Shown here: positions 20,101 through 30,906 of the stretch, one piece after another
Numbering within the stretch: position 1 is the stretch's first letter
How the letters are laid out: every line of letters begins with the position of its first letter
From: Oscarella lobularis
Lineage: Eukaryota > Porifera > Homoscleromorpha > Homosclerophorida > Oscarellidae
Length of the DNA stretch: 64,000 nucleotides
Assembly: GCF_947507565.1 (NCBI RefSeq)
Contig: NC_089185.1
Location: 2,976,001-3,040,000 of the forward strand
Direction: 5' to 3'
Notes under the pieces: model-generated
The model's database searches: none
Told to the model about the DNA's origin: nothing
The model's input: only the letters and a program-made list of their open reading frames with translations
Program-made: the position numbers and the translations under genes

Positions 20101-20827
20101 ACGCGAAGCGAAGATGAAAGCGGAGGCGGAGGCTCGGCTGAAGCAGAAGGCGGATCGCGACGCGGAATTGAAACGCGAGCTCGATTTGGTGCGAAAGAAC
20201 GCGGAGGAGAACAGTAGTCTCATGTCGTCTCTATTGCACAAACCGACGTCGACGAAGCCGATGATACAGCAAAAGGTCGCCGCACTCGGCTTCGCACACA
20301 CGCCCGCTTCGTCGTCGTTGACGAAAACGCCGAAATCTCCACTCGGTCCTTATGTATCGTCGATGAAATCTCGCTTTGAAGCGGGAGAAGGATTATCGCC
20401 GCTTGTCGAGTCCGGTGAGGGAGCGAGACGGGGCACGTTTGTCATACCCAAAGCGCCCATGCAGCAGCTGACGACTCCCAAGTCGTCTGCCTCTTCGTCT
20501 TATGATATGACTCCGGCGCATCCGCTTGACGATTACGGTATTGACGACTACTGTTCGAGTGACGACACGGACGATGAAGATGCGCCGGCGAAGCCTGTGC
20601 CCGCTTGGGCGAGTGGCGATCAGCTCAAAGGGGCGCTTCGTCGTCAGTGTGCACTCCCTGTCGATGCCGACGACGTTTTTCCCGACTCTGATGTCACTAT
20701 GTCGTGTGATCTTTTGAAGATGTTTGCGAGCAATGGACGTATACGGAAGCGATATGTCAAGCGGACCAGCTCGGCTCAGTGGAATACGCCGCCGTTTCGA
20801 CGTCAACGCTGTGATCGGCTGGTTTAG
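17169..20827 (+). CDS. INCENP: Inner centromere protein INCENP
   Basis: About ten exons, among them 17169-17362, 17410-17644 (47-nt intron between), the acidic/Lys-rich exon around 18135-18852 and 19729-20827. The N-terminal 60 residues (DDIEDILCGNSNAHLF) fit the region that binds survivin and borealin. A SVKTFI motif precedes a long charged single-helix stretch (Arg/Lys/Glu, 19560-20220). The C-terminal IN-box is clear: DDYGIDDYCSSDDTDDED, KPVPAWASG and the Aurora-B-activating KRTSSAQWNTPP. INCENP is the scaffold of the chromosomal passenger complex at centromeres and the midzone. The junction after the second exon is not fully resolved. A pair of similar exons (18902-19090 and 19150-19290) suggests internal duplication. 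Confidence 0.93.
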
Positions 20828-21224
20828 ATAAGTTTTTCGTCGAATCTCGGTTGGCGGTGTTTGATGATTTAATTGAAAAATGCGTTTTTAGGGGAAACTT
20901 ATATGTAATGTGTCATTTAGTTAACTAAATTGTCTGTGTAATTGAGGTACTGTACGTTCTATTCGGCTTGGAGGAAAGTGCACCAGTGAGTCACTGCATA
21001 TGACGGCCTCTGATATGTCGATTAGTAATTAGTGCCTTCGGGTGCAATCGAGAAGTTCGTGCACCTCTATGACGCGTGTGGAAGCAGAACAGACCGCCTC
21101 CTGTTACGTCAAATGATTACGTCATGATATATGTTTAGTGCCTCTTAGTGCTGGTGCCGTAACCTTTTTTGGCTTGATATATCCTCTCTCACAGGAGCCG
21201 ACTTCGCAGTAGTTGAACGGCGGT
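20828..21224. other. Intergenic, BCL-2 gene promoter side
   Basis: INCENP 3' UTR and the upstream region of the BCL-2 family gene. A pyrimidine-rich CTCTCTCACAG acceptor-like string at about 21185-21194 suggests a 5' UTR intron. No other gene is seen. Confidence 0.4.
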
Positions 21225-21909
21225 ATGACGGCAATGGTGGCGAACCGCAGCTCTCACAACCTAAAAAATGGTATCAACCGTACCGGCGAGTTGTCGGAGG
21301 CCCAAAGGGAAACAGTAGGCGAGGTCGGAAAGCTCGTAACGGCCTACGTGGCCTTCCAGATGAAACGAAAAGGCCGATTTCCATCGGAGAAAGTCAAGGA
21401 ACTCCTCGGCGACGACTCGGACGAGACGCCGCGTCCCGAAGTGTCGCGCGTTCTCCACGAAGTCGCCTCGAAACTCGAAGACGACAACGCGCAGCTCTTC
21501 GGCGAAATGTGCGACAAGCTTCAAATAACGAAAACGACGGTCTACGCGACATTCGTCGGCGTCGTGCGCGAACTCTTCGACACGGGAATCAACTGGGGTC
21601 GAATCGTCGCTCTAATCGCTTTCGCCGGAGCGCTCGCGATTCACTGCGCGAAAGCGGGCATGGAGACGAAGGTAAGAAAAGTGATCGATTGGACGGCGCG
21701 GTACGTCGTGTGGAATCTCGAGGATTGGATAAAGAACAGCGGCGGATGGGTAAGTCGATTTAGGGGGTCCCCTTCTATGTTCGTCTATTTTTTCCGCGTA
21801 GGAGGGATTCCAGAGGCATTTTCACAAGCATCCCAGCTATTCGTCGTTGTTGCTAACCGCGGCGGGAATTATTGGGGTCGGTTTAGCAGTCGCTTTTACC
21901 TGTCATTGA
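21225..21909 (+). CDS. BCL-2 family protein, BOK/BAK-like
   Basis: Exons 21225-21749 and 21802-21909 give 210 residues. Features in order: a BH3-like helix (VLHEVASKLEDDN), BH1 (ELFDTGINWGRIVALIAFAG), a BH2-like helix ending in the classical NSGGW at the exon border, and a C-terminal hydrophobic anchor (SLLLTAAGIIGVGLAVAF) followed by three residues. BCL-2 proteins control mitochondrial outer-membrane permeability; the tail places this one in a membrane. The helix after BH1 (GALAIHCAKAG) recalls BOK. Whether it kills or protects cannot be decided from sequence. A second in-frame ATG lies at 21234. Confidence 0.85.
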
Positions 21910-23031
21910 CTAGTGGGGGTAGTCGCACCACACCATTCACATTCAAAGAAACGTCGAGAAAGTCGGAGTAAATGTTATGATGAAAGTGACCGCTCTTTCT
22001 TCGTCTTTTGTATAAAATTTAATATGAGCACGGCTCCTATCTTAGCGTGTTATATATAATATATAGACGCGCAGCAGAGAAATGGAATTAGCTCCGTTTA
22101 TTTTTTCCTGATTCCAAGAAGTCGCAGTCGGCGCATTAGTTAGACTGTACCGTAGGTAGAACTCCGCTTATAAAGGCCGCTTCTGTCTGTAGGAGGACGA
22201 TCCCTCAACTCTATACATCTTCGGATAAGCGACCACCTGCAGAAACGACATCACATGCATTATTGCTCAGCGTCTGTTTTGAGGTGAAATGGAACGCGTT
22301 GTCGATTGCAGCGCCGGGGGGGGGGGGGGGGGGGGATAAATGAGGGGACTCGCTAGGGACTTTGTTTGTCAATATCAGGTTCTATGTGTTTTGACCTATA
22401 TCTGGCACACTTCCAAATACGGCAACGTTTCTATGTAAATGCGGTCTGTTTCAATCTGATAGACGTTTCGAAAGAGAAAAGAGATAGCCTAGTTTCCAAG
22501 AAGCTACTTTTGACCAAGTGCGTTTCTTTATCGCTATCAATATTTAGAAACGTAAATTGTATGTCTTAGAAGGAACTGATCTTCTCTCATAGAGTCGCCA
22601 AGCACTTGGTCGGCCTACGCTTTCTTTGATCACTTTGCGACAATATGTGAAACGTGACACTAAGCTCTAAATCGCCCGATTCGAAGAAAACTCGTTGCAA
22701 TTGGAGCTAACAAGGTTAGGGTAGGGGGGAACCTCCACGAAAGACCGCGTCTGCTTGATGTCTTCAGACTTCTTTTGGCTAAGGAATCTGAAGCGGAAGC
22801 GTGGGAAGCAGTACTGCATGGACTCTATGACTCAGTGTCTGTTCTGAAGGATGGGAGATGCATCATCATTACCTGGATGTTTCTGTAATGTCTTGTGACC
22901 TCTATCCACCCCAAATACGGCAAGGTTTCTTGTATCTACTTCACGGGACTAAGACGTTGAATGTGAATTGAGAAAGAGTACGCTTCTTTATTCAATCTAT
23001 CCTCCTATCGATATTTATAAAATGCAATCTG
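21910..23031. other. Non-coding region with a poly-G run and a decayed 3'-end duplicate
   Basis: About 1.1 kb with no supported gene. It holds a 20-base G run at 22316-22335 and two related blocks. Block 22290-22630 resembles 22840-23140, which contains the 3' end of the oxidoreductase gene (CCAAATACGGCAA and CGCTTGTTCGGCCGACGCTT have counterparts near 22415 and 22598). The left block is therefore a decayed partial copy of that gene's last codons and 3' flank. Confidence 0.55.
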
Positions 23032-24355
23032 TTAGAACGAATCTATCTTCTCCCATCGCTTGGTGTCCATCGATCGATATATTGCCTGCGCCGTTTGAAG
23101 TTCGCCGAGCGCTTGTTCGGCCGACGCTTTCAGGGGTTTCTCATGAATTATTGCACTTAGGAAGTCATCTATTTCTGGCTTGTAGGATGCCATGAAACCG
23201 CCTTGGGATCCCAGTGTCAGCCCACGGGGATGCTCGTGATTGAACAGCGTCATCCCACCGTCAAAGTCACCATCAATGGTAATTTCTCCCTAGAGAAAAT
23301 CACCAGCAAAGAAAGAGAATTCTATCTTTATCTAACCATTGTTCCAAATATGTGGAAAAATGGTTGGTTGGACATGGGAGCTGTGCTCACCGTCCCGCCC
23401 ATCTGGCCGAATTTTCCGCTTTTAAATCGAATCAGAGCGCGAACTAGAGACTCTCCTTGCATCGATTTGATTGGATCGCGAGACGTGATACCAACCACTT
23501 CGTCAATATCTCCCATCCTTAGAAAATTAGGTTCATGGGAGGTCAAGAACAATTTTTTTCGCAGACTTACCACACTCTAAGAGGTCTAATCCAGTGAGAG
23601 CATCCATCCATGAGTATGCCCCCTCCAACTCGTTCCACACTGTATCTCCAGCTATCAGTATCAAACATAGCAAAAGGTGATCTAAAAGAACGCGTAGTTG
23701 GAAGTTTTGTCACGGCTATGATATTTTAGCTGACTGAGCTTTTGATTCCCAATAGTGCGATTTGGCCATGTGCACGTCACCTATACATCCATCAGCTATC
23801 AATTCCTCCGCCTTGACAACCTGTCATGCGCAGAATTCCCAGATGGTCACTCAGTCATTTCTCGCTCTACCTCCGGCCAGTACGACGCATTTTCCGCCAC
23901 CATGAACACGAGACGAGGATCGGCGGCGCGAGCTTTTCGCGCTTCGTCGAGAATGCGTCGCGCCGCGTCGATATTGTGCGCCAACGGCTTCTCGAGCAAA
24001 ACGTGCTTCCCCGCGCGAAGACACTGAACTGCCGCCGCTTCGTGGACGTCGTGCGGAAGCATGATGTCGACGGCGTCGAATTCGTTCCATCGGAGAGCGT
24101 CGTCGAGCGACGAAAAGACCTTTGGATGAGGAAGAGGTCGATTTGGAGGAAGATTCGTTTGGTGGGCGGGGCGCGTGCCTTTGGTTCGGGTTGTCCGGAT
24201 AGGAAACTACGCGTTTTCGACAGCTGCTTGTCTATGAGAGCGGTGATTGTCGAAAGATGATTAGATCGAAATGCGGCCACGTGCTGATGCGATATGGTTC
24301 CACAGCCTAAAATGGCCACCCGAAGGCCAATCCCAACCATATTCGGCCGAGCCAT
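23032..24355 (-). CDS. Gfo/Idh/MocA family oxidoreductase
   Basis: Minus strand, about 355 residues. Exons: 24179-24355, 23871-24119, one ending near 23820, 23571-23681, 23337-23517 and 23032-23289. The N-terminal Rossmann motif is VAILGCGTISHQHV; EKPLAHN carries the family's EKP; GGGILMDGCSHWIRPLR carries the conserved Asp/His pair; the C-terminal half is the usual beta-sheet domain (FKSGKFGQMGGTVSTAPM). Such enzymes oxidise or reduce sugars, inositols or other polyols with NAD(P); the substrate here is unknown. The first intron (24120-24178) uses a GC donor. The junction between the third and fourth exons does not close in phase with any canonical site, so either the splice is unusual or the gene carries a frameshift there. 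Confidence 0.8.
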
Positions 24356-24584
24356 AGGTGACTATTAGGTGTTATGAACAACACTTGACCTCAATTAGCA
24401 TCTTCTCACGTGAGAGGGAGGAAACATTTCCTTAAAAGGTGATGCTAAGGAGGGCTATATACATATCAAGGAGCATGCGACCCATACAGGACATCTATAA
24501 AGGAGGATGCGACGCTTCACACCGCTCAGTCTGGTGTGACGATGTGGTAACTCGCCATGTGGTAGTTCACCGACGGTATCGCCT
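24356..24584. promoter_or_regulatory. Divergent promoter, oxidoreductase and IAP
   Basis: A 229-bp interval between two divergent start codons. It contains CTAAGGAGGGCTATATACAT at 24445-24464, which has a TATA-like core on the plus strand. Assignment as promoter is by position only. Confidence 0.35.
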
Positions 24585-26732
24585 ATGTGCAGTAGTGCTG
24601 ACTGGGAGACCAGCTCCTTGTACAAAGCGCGTCTCGGACATTCGTCACGTCCCCGAGATCACGACCGTCAGCTGTCTTCCTTTGACGAAGTTGGAGGACA
24701 AGATGGTTCTCTCGGCGGCTTCTCTGACCCCAGCATGCAATGGGAAAGTAAACGACTCGAAAGTTTTCGTCACTGGCCAACTTACGCTTTCAAAGACACC
24801 GTCGCCCTAGCGAAAGCTGGATTTTTCTACACGAAGATTAGAGATAGAGTTAAGTGTTTTTGCTGTGGCATTGCTATCTCCTCTTGGAAGGCGAACCACG
24901 ACCCTGTTGAGAGGCACGCTCGCAAGAAACGTCAGTGCCCTCTTGTGCAATCTCAAAAAACCGCAGATAATAGCTGTTACAATGCCTTTCCGGGGTCTCC
25001 ATCTCCCTCATCAACGTTGAGTCCATCTGCTGTACAAACTAATGGTACGCCAAGAGAAAGCGGAAACGCTTATCCCGCTTCCTCATTCTCCGAAATGAAA
25101 TCGTCCACTGAACTTCCTTCTGAACTTTCTCTTTCTAATGGCTTCGCCAATAAGGTGAAAGTGTCTGAACCACTACCAACGTCTCTTGTATCAGAAAATG
25201 GTTCAATTTCGTCTACTGTCTCCAGTTCGCTGGCAATGGGAGCCGGATCTCCCATCAATTCAATGGATAATGTCTCAATGCGATTATCTACGTTCTTTGA
25301 AAAGGGGTGGCCTGCTGGCAGTCCAGTCACTCCCAAAGATCTTTCCGAGAACGGATTTTATTGTCTCGGGAAAGGAGACGCCGTTCGATGCTATATTTGT
25401 AGCGTCACCCTAAAGGGATGGGAAGTAGGCGACACGGCGGAAGGCGAACACCGACGTCATTCTCCCATGTGTCCTCTCGTGACCTCGAAAAGTAAATTCA
25501 TAGACTCTGCATCCTTACCATCAGCACTTAGTGCTACTGCAATAAATCCATCACCGAATCAACACGGTTCAAAGAGCATGTGGCTAGATGACGCAACAAT
25601 GGACATGGCCAGTGAAGGAAATCGTCGCGATAGTTTTTTCCTTCAGAAATGGATACAGGGTCTCGGCATCAGCAACCCAGCCGACGCTTTCGCAAAAGCG
25701 GGCTTCTATTCGACACGTCAAAGCGATCTAGTCAAATGCTTTCATTGTGGACTCATTATCGACGGTTGGTCCCGAGGCATGAAGCCACTAGACGAACACC
25801 TGAAACGATCGCCCTCTTGTTCTTTTGTCTCAGTGGCGCGCGAGCGTCAAGCTGAGTCCGCAAAAGCGGCGAAAAGTTCCAGTGACGACGGTTACATGAC
25901 GAGCTTTGAGGACAGGCTCAAGTCATTTATCTTTTGGCCGCACAGTGAGTTCATTAGTCCAAATGATCTAGCTGAAGCTGGGCTATACTACACCGGTCAA
26001 GGCGATGCTGCCCAGTGCTTCTGGTGTCACGGAGTCTTGCGTTATTGGCAGAAAGGAGACGTTCCTTGGAAGGAACATGCAATGCATTTCGGCGAACGCT
26101 GCCAATTCGTCAAAAAGTATGCTCCTGCTGAGATTGCCGTATCCCATGCTGGTTACGATAAACCGTTGCCTACAAAAGCAACCTCTCCTCTCCTTTCGGA
26201 ACTCGTTCTTCCAAGCGACGTTAGAGCTGGTCTCCAAAGCGATTTGGGTTCGATTGTCGAAGATATGGAGACGACTTCGTCGGTGCTTCGTGACGACGAT
26301 GAGCTACTTCAACGAGTTCTCGCTGAAGGAGCATTGCGACAACTAGCTGAACGTCTGATAACATCTCATCGTCAGAAAAGCGATAAGCCATATTCTTATA
26401 ATGAATTCATGGAAGATTATTACAGTGCAGAAGAGGAAAAGTCTGCCTCAACATTAGCTAGTGAAGTTTCCTTCGGAAGTAGTGCCATTAGAAAGATGCT
26501 TGGGGGTGATAGTGCGATGATTCATTCTAATACAGATCTAGAGTCTAGCGTCGAAGAGTTGAAGACTCTAAGGGACAGCAGATTGTGCAAAGTTTGTATG
26601 AATAGGGATGCAAACGTAGTCTTTATTCCGTGTGGCCACGTCTCGTGCTGCCAGCTGTGCGCTTCTTCACTTACGGTCTGTCCTATTTGTCGATGCAAGT
26701 TCACCAATAAAGTGACGGCGTTTTTTTCGTAG
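24585..26732 (+). CDS. Inhibitor-of-apoptosis protein with four BIR domains and RING
   Basis: One unspliced open frame of 715 residues. BIR domains lie near residues 55-121, 232-299, 347-415 and 441-510, each with the C-x2-C...H...C zinc pattern (VKCFCCG, VRCYICS, VKCFHCG, AQCFWCH). A C-terminal RING (CKVCMNRDANVVFIPCGH, CPICRCKF) marks it as an E3 ubiquitin ligase. No CARD is seen. Such proteins bind caspases or IAP antagonists and ubiquitinate partners in the cytosol. Vertebrate IAPs have at most three BIRs, so four is unusual. It is convergent with the second IAP at 31325, with two CNNM genes between. Confidence 0.93.
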   Translation: MCSSADWETSSLYKARLGHSSRPRDHDRQLSSFDEVGGQDGSLGGFSDPSMQWESKRLESFRHWPTYAFKDTVALAKAGFFYTKIRDRVKCFCCGIAISSWKANHDPVERHARKKRQCPLVQSQKTADNSCYNAFPGSPSPSSTLSPSAVQTNGTPRESGNAYPASSFSEMKSSTELPSELSLSNGFANKVKVSEPLPTSLVSENGSISSTVSSSLAMGAGSPINSMDNVSMRLSTFFEKGWPAGSPVTPKDLSENGFYCLGKGDAVRCYICSVTLKGWEVGDTAEGEHRRHSPMCPLVTSKSKFIDSASLPSALSATAINPSPNQHGSKSMWLDDATMDMASEGNRRDSFFLQKWIQGLGISNPADAFAKAGFYSTRQSDLVKCFHCGLIIDGWSRGMKPLDEHLKRSPSCSFVSVARERQAESAKAAKSSSDDGYMTSFEDRLKSFIFWPHSEFISPNDLAEAGLYYTGQGDAAQCFWCHGVLRYWQKGDVPWKEHAMHFGERCQFVKKYAPAEIAVSHAGYDKPLPTKATSPLLSELVLPSDVRAGLQSDLGSIVEDMETTSSVLRDDDELLQRVLAEGALRQLAERLITSHRQKSDKPYSYNEFMEDYYSAEEEKSASTLASEVSFGSSAIRKMLGGDSAMIHSNTDLESSVEELKTLRDSRLCKVCMNRDANVVFIPCGHVSCCQLCASSLTVCPICRCKFTNKVTAFFS

Positions 26733-26797
26733 ACGTCATTGTTTCATGCATAACTTTATCATCACGTGGTGCGACTTCCTACGGATCTTTCGTCCAA

Positions 26798-28767
26798 ATG
26801 GAACCTCTGACGTTGTCGCCGAACTGTCCCTCGTTCTCCTGCTTCTTGAAATCGGTCAACTGTTGCAACGAGACCTTCGTTCCCGAAAAACTGCCCCTCG
26901 GAATACACGACACCTTCTTCTGGGTCTACTTGGGCGTCTACGTCGGTCTCGTCTTACTCGCAGGCAATCCGTAACGACGCGCGAACGTCCCACGAACCGA
27001 TCGAATCGCTCCATTACGCAGGAATCATGTCGGGCCTCACAATGGGCCTCCTATCGCTCGACATTCTAACGTTGAAGGTCCTCCGAAGCAGCGGCACGGA
27101 TCGCCAGAAGAAATACTCGTCGGGCATCATATCGATCGTCGAAAAGCATCATCTGCTTCTCGTGACGCTTCTTCTGGGCAACGCGGCCGCCGTCGAAGCG
27201 ATGCCACTCTTTCTCGATCGAATATCGAATCCCATCTTGGCCGTCGTCGTCTCGGTCACCGCCGTTCTCATATTCGGAGAGTACGAATATGTAGCGAATT
27301 TTCTAGATCAGATAATTAATTAATTAATTAATTAATTAATTTTTTAAATTTTTTTCTAGAATAATTCCTCAGGCTCTGTGCACTCGCTATGGACTTGCCA
27401 TTGGATACTATATGTCCCCGTAAGTAAAGAGTGGTCTGGTGTCATTTTGAATTTCTCTCTACCCTGTGTCTCTTTTAGATTTGTTAAATTGCTTATGGTA
27501 TTGCTTTTCGTCATTGCATGGCCCATTGCAAAATTCTTGGATTGCCTTCTGGGAAAAGATCACAGCACGTTTTTCAGGAGAGCAGGTGTAATTGTTCTAA
27601 AAATTGATTTTTTTAACTCAATCAACTTCACGCAGAACTAAAGGAATTGGTCTCAATCCATGGCCAGAAGGATCCAGGCAATGAAGAACAGCTAACCTAC
27701 GACGAAGTCCTAATTATCAAAGTAAGCGTAACTCCTTCCTCCTCCCCAAGCCAATTACTATCATGATAGGGTGCTCTTGAAATGAGAAACAAAGTCGTTA
27801 GAGAAGTGATGACGCCTATCAAGTCCGTATTCATGGTCAGTGAAGACGACCGTTTGGATCTCAAGCTAATGAAAACAGTAAACGAGACAGTATACATATA
27901 TTTAATTAAATACTTTTCCCTTTTTTTCTAGTTGGTTGGCGCTGGTCATTCGCGTGTTCCCGTTTATTCCGGTGTCAAGTCCAATATCATTGGCTTGTTG
28001 CTGGTCAAGAATTTGATTTTATTGGATCCGGACGATGGTGTGCTCGTTCGGGATGTGTGCCGCTCGGAGTTGGCTCTGCCTCGCGTCGATCACAACATGC
28101 CGCTCTACACGCTACTCAATAAGTTCCAAGAGGGAAAAAGTTGGTCAAAAAGATAAATAAGTTATGGAAATTTCTAGCGTGTGTTCTAGGTCACATGTGT
28201 CAAGTGTGGGGTCCTCAGCCTTGTCAATTGACAATGACGGCAGATGACGGTACCGTTGAGGAATCGACTGTCTTTTCAGATCAAGATCCAAAGGTGAGAT
28301 CCTCCTATAGAAGTGACATAAAATTGGAACTGGAACTCTTTTCTAGGAACTCCTCGGCGTCATCACCCTCGAAGACGTCATAGAGGAATTAATTCAGGAG
28401 GAAATCGTCGATGAGACGGACGTCTTTGTCGACGTTCATCGACGCGTTTTAGTGGCGAGAGCCAAGTTGAGTCGATCCGCATCGGTGACGGAGGACCACT
28501 TGCAAGAGAAAATAAGAGAGGGTGCTAAGAAGTTTTATCTCTCGAGACGAAGCCGGTCGGTGCAGGTGGGATTGGCGGGAGAAAAGGAAACGACTGATGG
28601 GCCGAGCCGTTTGCCGCGCTTACGGGAAGTCGTACGTTTGAAATTTAGCTACAGAGATACAATTAATTAATTAATTAATGATTATTTCTATTTAGTCTGT
28701 CAGGGCGCTGGAGGATAGTGACGACGAAGAAAAGCCTTTGATAATGAAAAAGTCGGCTATTCAATGA
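26798..28767 (+). CDS. CNNM/Mam3-type magnesium-homeostasis membrane protein, copy 1
   Basis: Ten exons: 26798-26963, 27022-27280, 27360-27419, 27479-27586, 27636-27721, 27770-27877, 27932-28139, 28190-28293, 28347-28631 and 28696-28767. It has an extracellular Cys-bearing N-terminus, a DUF21 transmembrane domain ([40 protein letters not shown]), [20 protein letters not shown], then a CBS pair ([35 protein letters not shown]). The motifs match the plant/fungal CBSDUF/Mam3 type more closely than animal CNNM1-4, and no cyclic-nucleotide-like domain follows. The family acts in Mg2+ or other metal transport. Intron 1 has a GC donor, as in copy 2. Confidence 0.88.
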
Positions 28768-28994
28768 CATGTATAGGATGCCTTTGCAGATGTGAAGTCT
28801 ATGAAGAATTGAAAGCTCTGAAGGATAGCAGTGAGTATAGTGTTCATTCCGCGTGGCAACGTCTCTTGCTGTGCCAGATGCGCGCATCTTCACCTGCAGT
28901 CTGCAAGTTCACCAATAAATTGATATAAGACTTTGCAGAAAAACGGATGTCCACTAAACGGTATATTATCCATAACTTCCTTTCATGTGACACC
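28768..28994 (+). pseudogene. Decayed RING end of an IAP gene
   Basis: About 28797-28927 resembles the last 180 bases of the IAP at 24585-26732 (GAATTGAAAGCTCTGAAGGA, CATTCCGCGTGGCAACGTCT, then AAGTTCACCAATAAA). The first RING Cys pair and other parts are lost. It shows that the CNNM tandem duplication also copied the tail of the upstream IAP gene. Confidence 0.75.
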
Positions 28995-30906
28995 ATGGAG
29001 TTGTCGGCGAACTGTTCCTCGTTCTCCTGCTCCTTGAAATCGGTCAGTTGTTGCAACGAGACCTTCGTTCCCGAAGAACTTCCCCTCGGAATACACGACT
29101 CGCTCTTCTGGATCTACTTGAGCGTCTACGCCGGTCTCGTCTTGCTCGCAGGCAATCCGTAACAACGCGTGCACGTCCCACGAACCGATCGAATCGTTCG
29201 ATTGCGTAGGAATCATGTCGGGCCTCACAATGGGCCTCCTATCGCTCGACATTCTAACGTTGAAGGTCCTCCGAAGCAGCGGCACGGATCGCCAGAAGAA
29301 ATACGCGTCGGCGATCGTAACGATCGTCGAAAAGCATCATCTGCTTCTCGTGACGCTTCTTCTGGGCAACGCGGCCGCCGTCGAAGCGATGCCACTCTTT
29401 CTCGACAAGATATCGAATCCCGTAGTGGCCGTTGTCGTCTCGGTCACCGCCGTTCTCATATTCGGAGAGTATGTCATGAAGAAATATATGGTGGGGTCCC
29501 CTATCTTTTTTTTTCTAGAGTAATTCCCCAGGCTCTGTGCACTCGATATGGTCTTGCCATTGGATACTACATGTCTCCGTACGTAAAGAGTGGTCTGGTG
29601 CCATTTTGAATTTTTGAATTTAGATTTGTTAAATTTCTTATGGTATTGCTTTTCATTATTTCGTGGCCCATTGCAAAATTTTTAGACATCATCCTGGGAA
29701 AAGAGCACAGCACGTTTTTTCGAAGAGCAGGTATAGAAAAAAATTGTACATGAATTCATTGTCTCTATGAAGTGCAAACACACACAGAGCTAAAGGAATT
29801 AGTCTCGATTCACGGTCAAAAGGATCCAGGCAATGAAGAACAGCTAACCTACGACGAAGTCTTGATTATAAAAGTAAGTAGAACACATAGGATGTTTGTA
29901 TACTTATACTCATTCTTACCACAGGGTGCTCTCGAAATGAGAAACAAAGTCGTTAGAGAAGTGATGACGCCTATCAAGTCCGTATTCATGATCAGTCAAG
30001 ACGATCATTTGGATCTCAAGCTAATGAAAATGGTATAATAATTAATTAATTAATTTTGTTCCTAATCGAACTCTGTTTCTTTTCTAGTTGGTTTCCGCTG
30101 GTCATTCACGTGTTCCCGTCTATTCTGGTGTCAGGTCCAATATTATTGGCTTGGTCCTGGTGAAGAATTTAATCCTATTGGATCCTGATGACGCTGTGCC
30201 CGTTCGGGATGTGTGCCGCCCGGAATCGGCTCTGCGGCCTCTGCCTCGCGTCGATCACGACATGCCACTTTACACGCTACTCAATGAATTCCAAAAGGGA
30301 AAAAGTCAGATGAAAGACGTAGCAGTGAAATTAGATAATGTTAATTTACGCCCTCAGGTCACATGTGTCAAGTCTGGGGTCCTCGATCGATTACAACGGA
30401 AGACGGTGACATTGAAGAAGTATCCGTCATTTCAAACGATGATCCAAAGGTAACTTATTTCTTACATTAATTAACTGAAACTTTTTTTTCCAGGAACTTA
30501 TTGGGGTCATCACTCTCGAAGACGTCATAGAGGAGTTAATTCAGGAGGAGATTATTGATGAGACGGACGTCTTTGTCGACGTTCATCGACGCATTCTAGT
30601 AGCGAGAGCCAAGCTGAGTCGATCCGTATCAGAGACAGAGGAGAAGAACCTACAAGAGAAAATAAAGGAGGGAGCCAAGAAGTTTTACCTGTCGAGACGA
30701 AGCCGATCGATGCAGGAACGATCAAGTGAAGAAAACGAAAGAGCTGGTGAATCGAAGCGATTTTCAGAGCTACGAGAAACCGTGCGTATGAATTTTAGCT
30801 GCGAAGAGTTATTTATTATTTATTTTTTGATTAGTCTATTGGCGCTGCGGATGAAATTGTGGATGAAGATAAGCCACTGCTAACAAACGAGTCATTGATC
30901 CAGTGA
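28995..30906 (+). CDS. CNNM/Mam3-type magnesium-homeostasis membrane protein, copy 2
   Basis: The ten-exon layout is identical to copy 1 (28995-29151, 29210-29468, 29519-29578, 29624-29730, 29788-29873, 29925-30032, 30088-30304, 30358-30449, 30494-30781, 30835-30906) and exon sequence is very similar, while introns 3 onward differ. DUF21 ([20 protein letters not shown]), [20 protein letters not shown] and the CBS pair ([40 protein letters not shown]) are intact. It has a slightly longer linker between the CBS motifs and a longer tail. The first intron again begins with GC. Both copies appear functional. Confidence 0.88.

Noticed and set aside
19541-20301. Long minus-strand frames opposite INCENP
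   Set aside because: They arise from the Lys/Glu/Arg-biased codons of the INCENP helix and have no family match.
22706-22730. GGTTAGGGTAGGG resembling telomeric repeat
   Set aside because: Only one and a half units are present; it is chance-level.
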